Origin: Burkholderiaceae bacterium
GTDB lineage: Bacteria > Pseudomonadota > Gammaproteobacteria > Burkholderiales > Burkholderiaceae_C
Assembly (NCBI GenBank): GCA_024235895.1
Contig: JACKLM010000003.1
Span: 496,001 to 560,000 of the forward strand
DNA length: 64,000 nt
Direction of reading: 5' to 3'
The first letter of the stretch is position 1. Every line of letters begins with the position of its first letter. The translations under genes and the position numbers were made by a program. Of this stretch, positions 63,013-64,000 are shown piece after piece. Under the pieces are notes generated by a model. The model worked only from the letters and a program-made list of their open reading frames with translations, made no database searches and had not been told where the DNA came from.

Positions 63013-64000
63013 TCAGAGCGCAGTCGTCGGCCCGAACGGGGCGGGCTCGTCGACACCGCCTCGAACGGCGCGCAGCGCGCGCTCGCGTACGGCGTCGTCG
63101 ATGTAGCGGGCGGGGCGGTCAGGCCGTGGCATGCGAGCCTGTCGCCGTTCCGGGCTGCCGCGGCGCGCAATCGAGGTGGGGCGCGTGGGCTTGGCCGCGA
63201 CCGCGACCTGGCTGTGGGCCGACGAGGGGGGCGATGCCCAGGGGCCGATGTCGGCGTTCGGTCCGATGGGTCCGATGGTGGGTCGCGGGGTCAGCAGCGC
63301 CACCGCCAGGATGGCTGCGGCACCGGCCGACCACGCGCCTCGCGGCCAGGCGGCGCCGGTCGACCCGCGCGCAGATGGCGCGGCGGCAGGGTGCGGGATT
63401 GCCGAGGCCTGCAACGCGGCGAAGTCCGCAGCGTGCGACGCCTGACGCAGGGTATGCGGCGGCTGCAGCTCCTCGCGCACGGCCAGCCAGGTGCGCCGGC
63501 GCAGCGCGCGGCCCAGGTCGTTGCGGCCGCTGAGCATCACCAGCGGGACGGCAAGAAGCAGCGGCAGCCCGATCGCCAGACCGGTGAGGTCCCAGCGTGG
63601 CGCCGTCTCCGCGCGCTCGGGCACGCCCACCATCAGCAGCGCACCGGCCGGCAGCGCCAGCAGCCCGACGCGCGCCAGCGCATCGCGCCACGACACGGCC
63701 TGGGCGTCGCGCGGCGGCGAGCGCCACTCCAGCTTCAGCCCGGTGAGGGCACCCAGCACGAACGCGCTGTGCGCCAGCATGCGCACCGGTGCCTGAAGCG
63801 CGGCCAGCAGCGCTTCCAGCGCGCTGCCGGCCAGCAGCATGCGCATGCCGCCGTGCGCGGACTGCTCGCCGCGAAGCAAGACCGCGGCCACACCCAGGGC
63901 GCGCGGCAGCAGCAGCACGGTCAGCGTCAGCATCCACAGCAGCGGGCCGGCCCAGGACGCGGTCGCGGCGTCGCGCGCCCACAGCCAGCCGCTGGCCAGA
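63013..64000 (-). CDS. opgH: glucans biosynthesis glucosyltransferase OpgH/MdoH, C-terminal part
   Basis: About 328 residues of the C-terminus; the start lies beyond the right edge. Membrane helices near the edge (WAGPLLWMLTLTVLLLPRAL) and the segment ALEALLAALQAPVRMLAHSA followed by a further helix and FVLGALTGLKLEWRSPPRDA are typical of OpgH after its glycosyltransferase core. OpgH makes the beta-1,2-glucan backbone of osmoregulated periplasmic glucans. The final 120 residues are long and disordered, as in some beta- and gammaproteobacteria. It converges on tex with a 22-bp gap. Confidence 0.9.
   Translation of the reverse strand, partial: LASGWLWARDAATASWAGPLLWMLTLTVLLLPRALGVAAVLLRGEQSAHGGMRMLLAGSALEALLAALQAPVRMLAHSAFVLGALTGLKLEWRSPPRDAQAVSWRDALARVGLLALPAGALLMVGVPERAETAPRWDLTGLAIGLPLLLAVPLVMLSGRNDLGRALRRRTWLAVREELQPPHTLRQASHAADFAALQASAIPHPAAAPSARGSTGAAWPRGAWSAGAAAILAVALLTPRPTIGPIGPNADIGPWASPPSSAHSQVAVAAKPTRPTSIARRGSPERRQARMPRPDRPARYIDDAVRERALRAVRGGVDEPAPFGPTTAL

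Overview
The window is about 70% G+C and densely packed on both strands. ATGA, GTGA and TTGA stop/start overlaps are frequent, and GTG or TTG starts are used freely. Gene content and order (smc-zipA-ligA; fliE divergent from fliFGHIJK, then fliLMNOPQR; msrB-bolA-ppiC; a LivKHMGF transporter beside a beta-oxidation operon) point to a chromosomal segment of a betaproteobacterium in Burkholderiales. It is probably in the Rubrivivax/Leptothrix/Roseateles group (Sphaerotilaceae); that last step is inference. No rRNA, tRNA, CRISPR array, prophage or complete insertion sequence was seen.

Layout. 1-2.4 kb (+): the end of an Mla-type lipid transport operon (divergent MlaE permease, MCE protein, lipoprotein). 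2.4-9.7 kb (-): GloA, a CnoX/YbbN-type thioredoxin, then an energy-transduction operon read from the far end as tonB, exbB, exbD, exbD, a TPR protein, a metallo-beta-lactamase-fold hydrolase and an SDR. 9.9-21.3 kb (-): flagellar basal body, export and switch genes fliF to fliR, with fliE divergent at 21.6 kb. 22-24.5 kb (-): a compact operon fliS-fliT-ycgR-pilin-fimT behind a near-consensus sigma-28 promoter. 24.9-26.8 kb (-): an MFS transporter overlapping queF. 26.9-33.8 kb (+): smc, zipA, ligA. 33.8-37.4 kb (+): an anion/arsenite-type permease, peptide deformylase and a secreted FecR/DUF6600-like protein. 37.5-41.3 kb: tesA and a ybbA-type ABC ATPase whose ATG codons overlap head to head, an esterase-like alpha/beta hydrolase, and the convergent msrB-bolA-ppiC operon. 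41.5-46.9 kb (+): livK-H-M-G-F. 47.7-59.5 kb (+): a ten-gene fatty-acid beta-oxidation run (fadB, M20 peptidase, thiolase, acyl-CoA dehydrogenase, SDR, thioesterase, MDR oxidoreductase, GNAT, SDR, flavoprotein). 59.6-63.0 kb (+): a CsgG-like lipoprotein and Tex. 63.0 kb to the edge (-): the C-terminal part of the OpgH/MdoH glucosyltransferase.

The most unusual signals are not genes. Between livF and fadB lie two inverted copies of a structured element of about 100 bp. Each has 26-bp outer arms and a conserved loop with a GGAG-flanked inner hairpin, and the arms differ between copies while staying paired, as expected of a REP/REPIN-like element. Just after them a -10-like TAGAAT abuts a perfect 14-bp palindrome before fadB, a good candidate operator for a TetR-type fatty-acid regulator. 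The sigma-28 promoter before fliS puts a c-di-GMP brake and two type IV pilin-like genes into the late flagellar programme. An M20 (PM20D1-like) amidohydrolase inside the beta-oxidation operon, downstream of a Liv-type importer, suggests N-acyl amino acid or lipopeptide catabolism.
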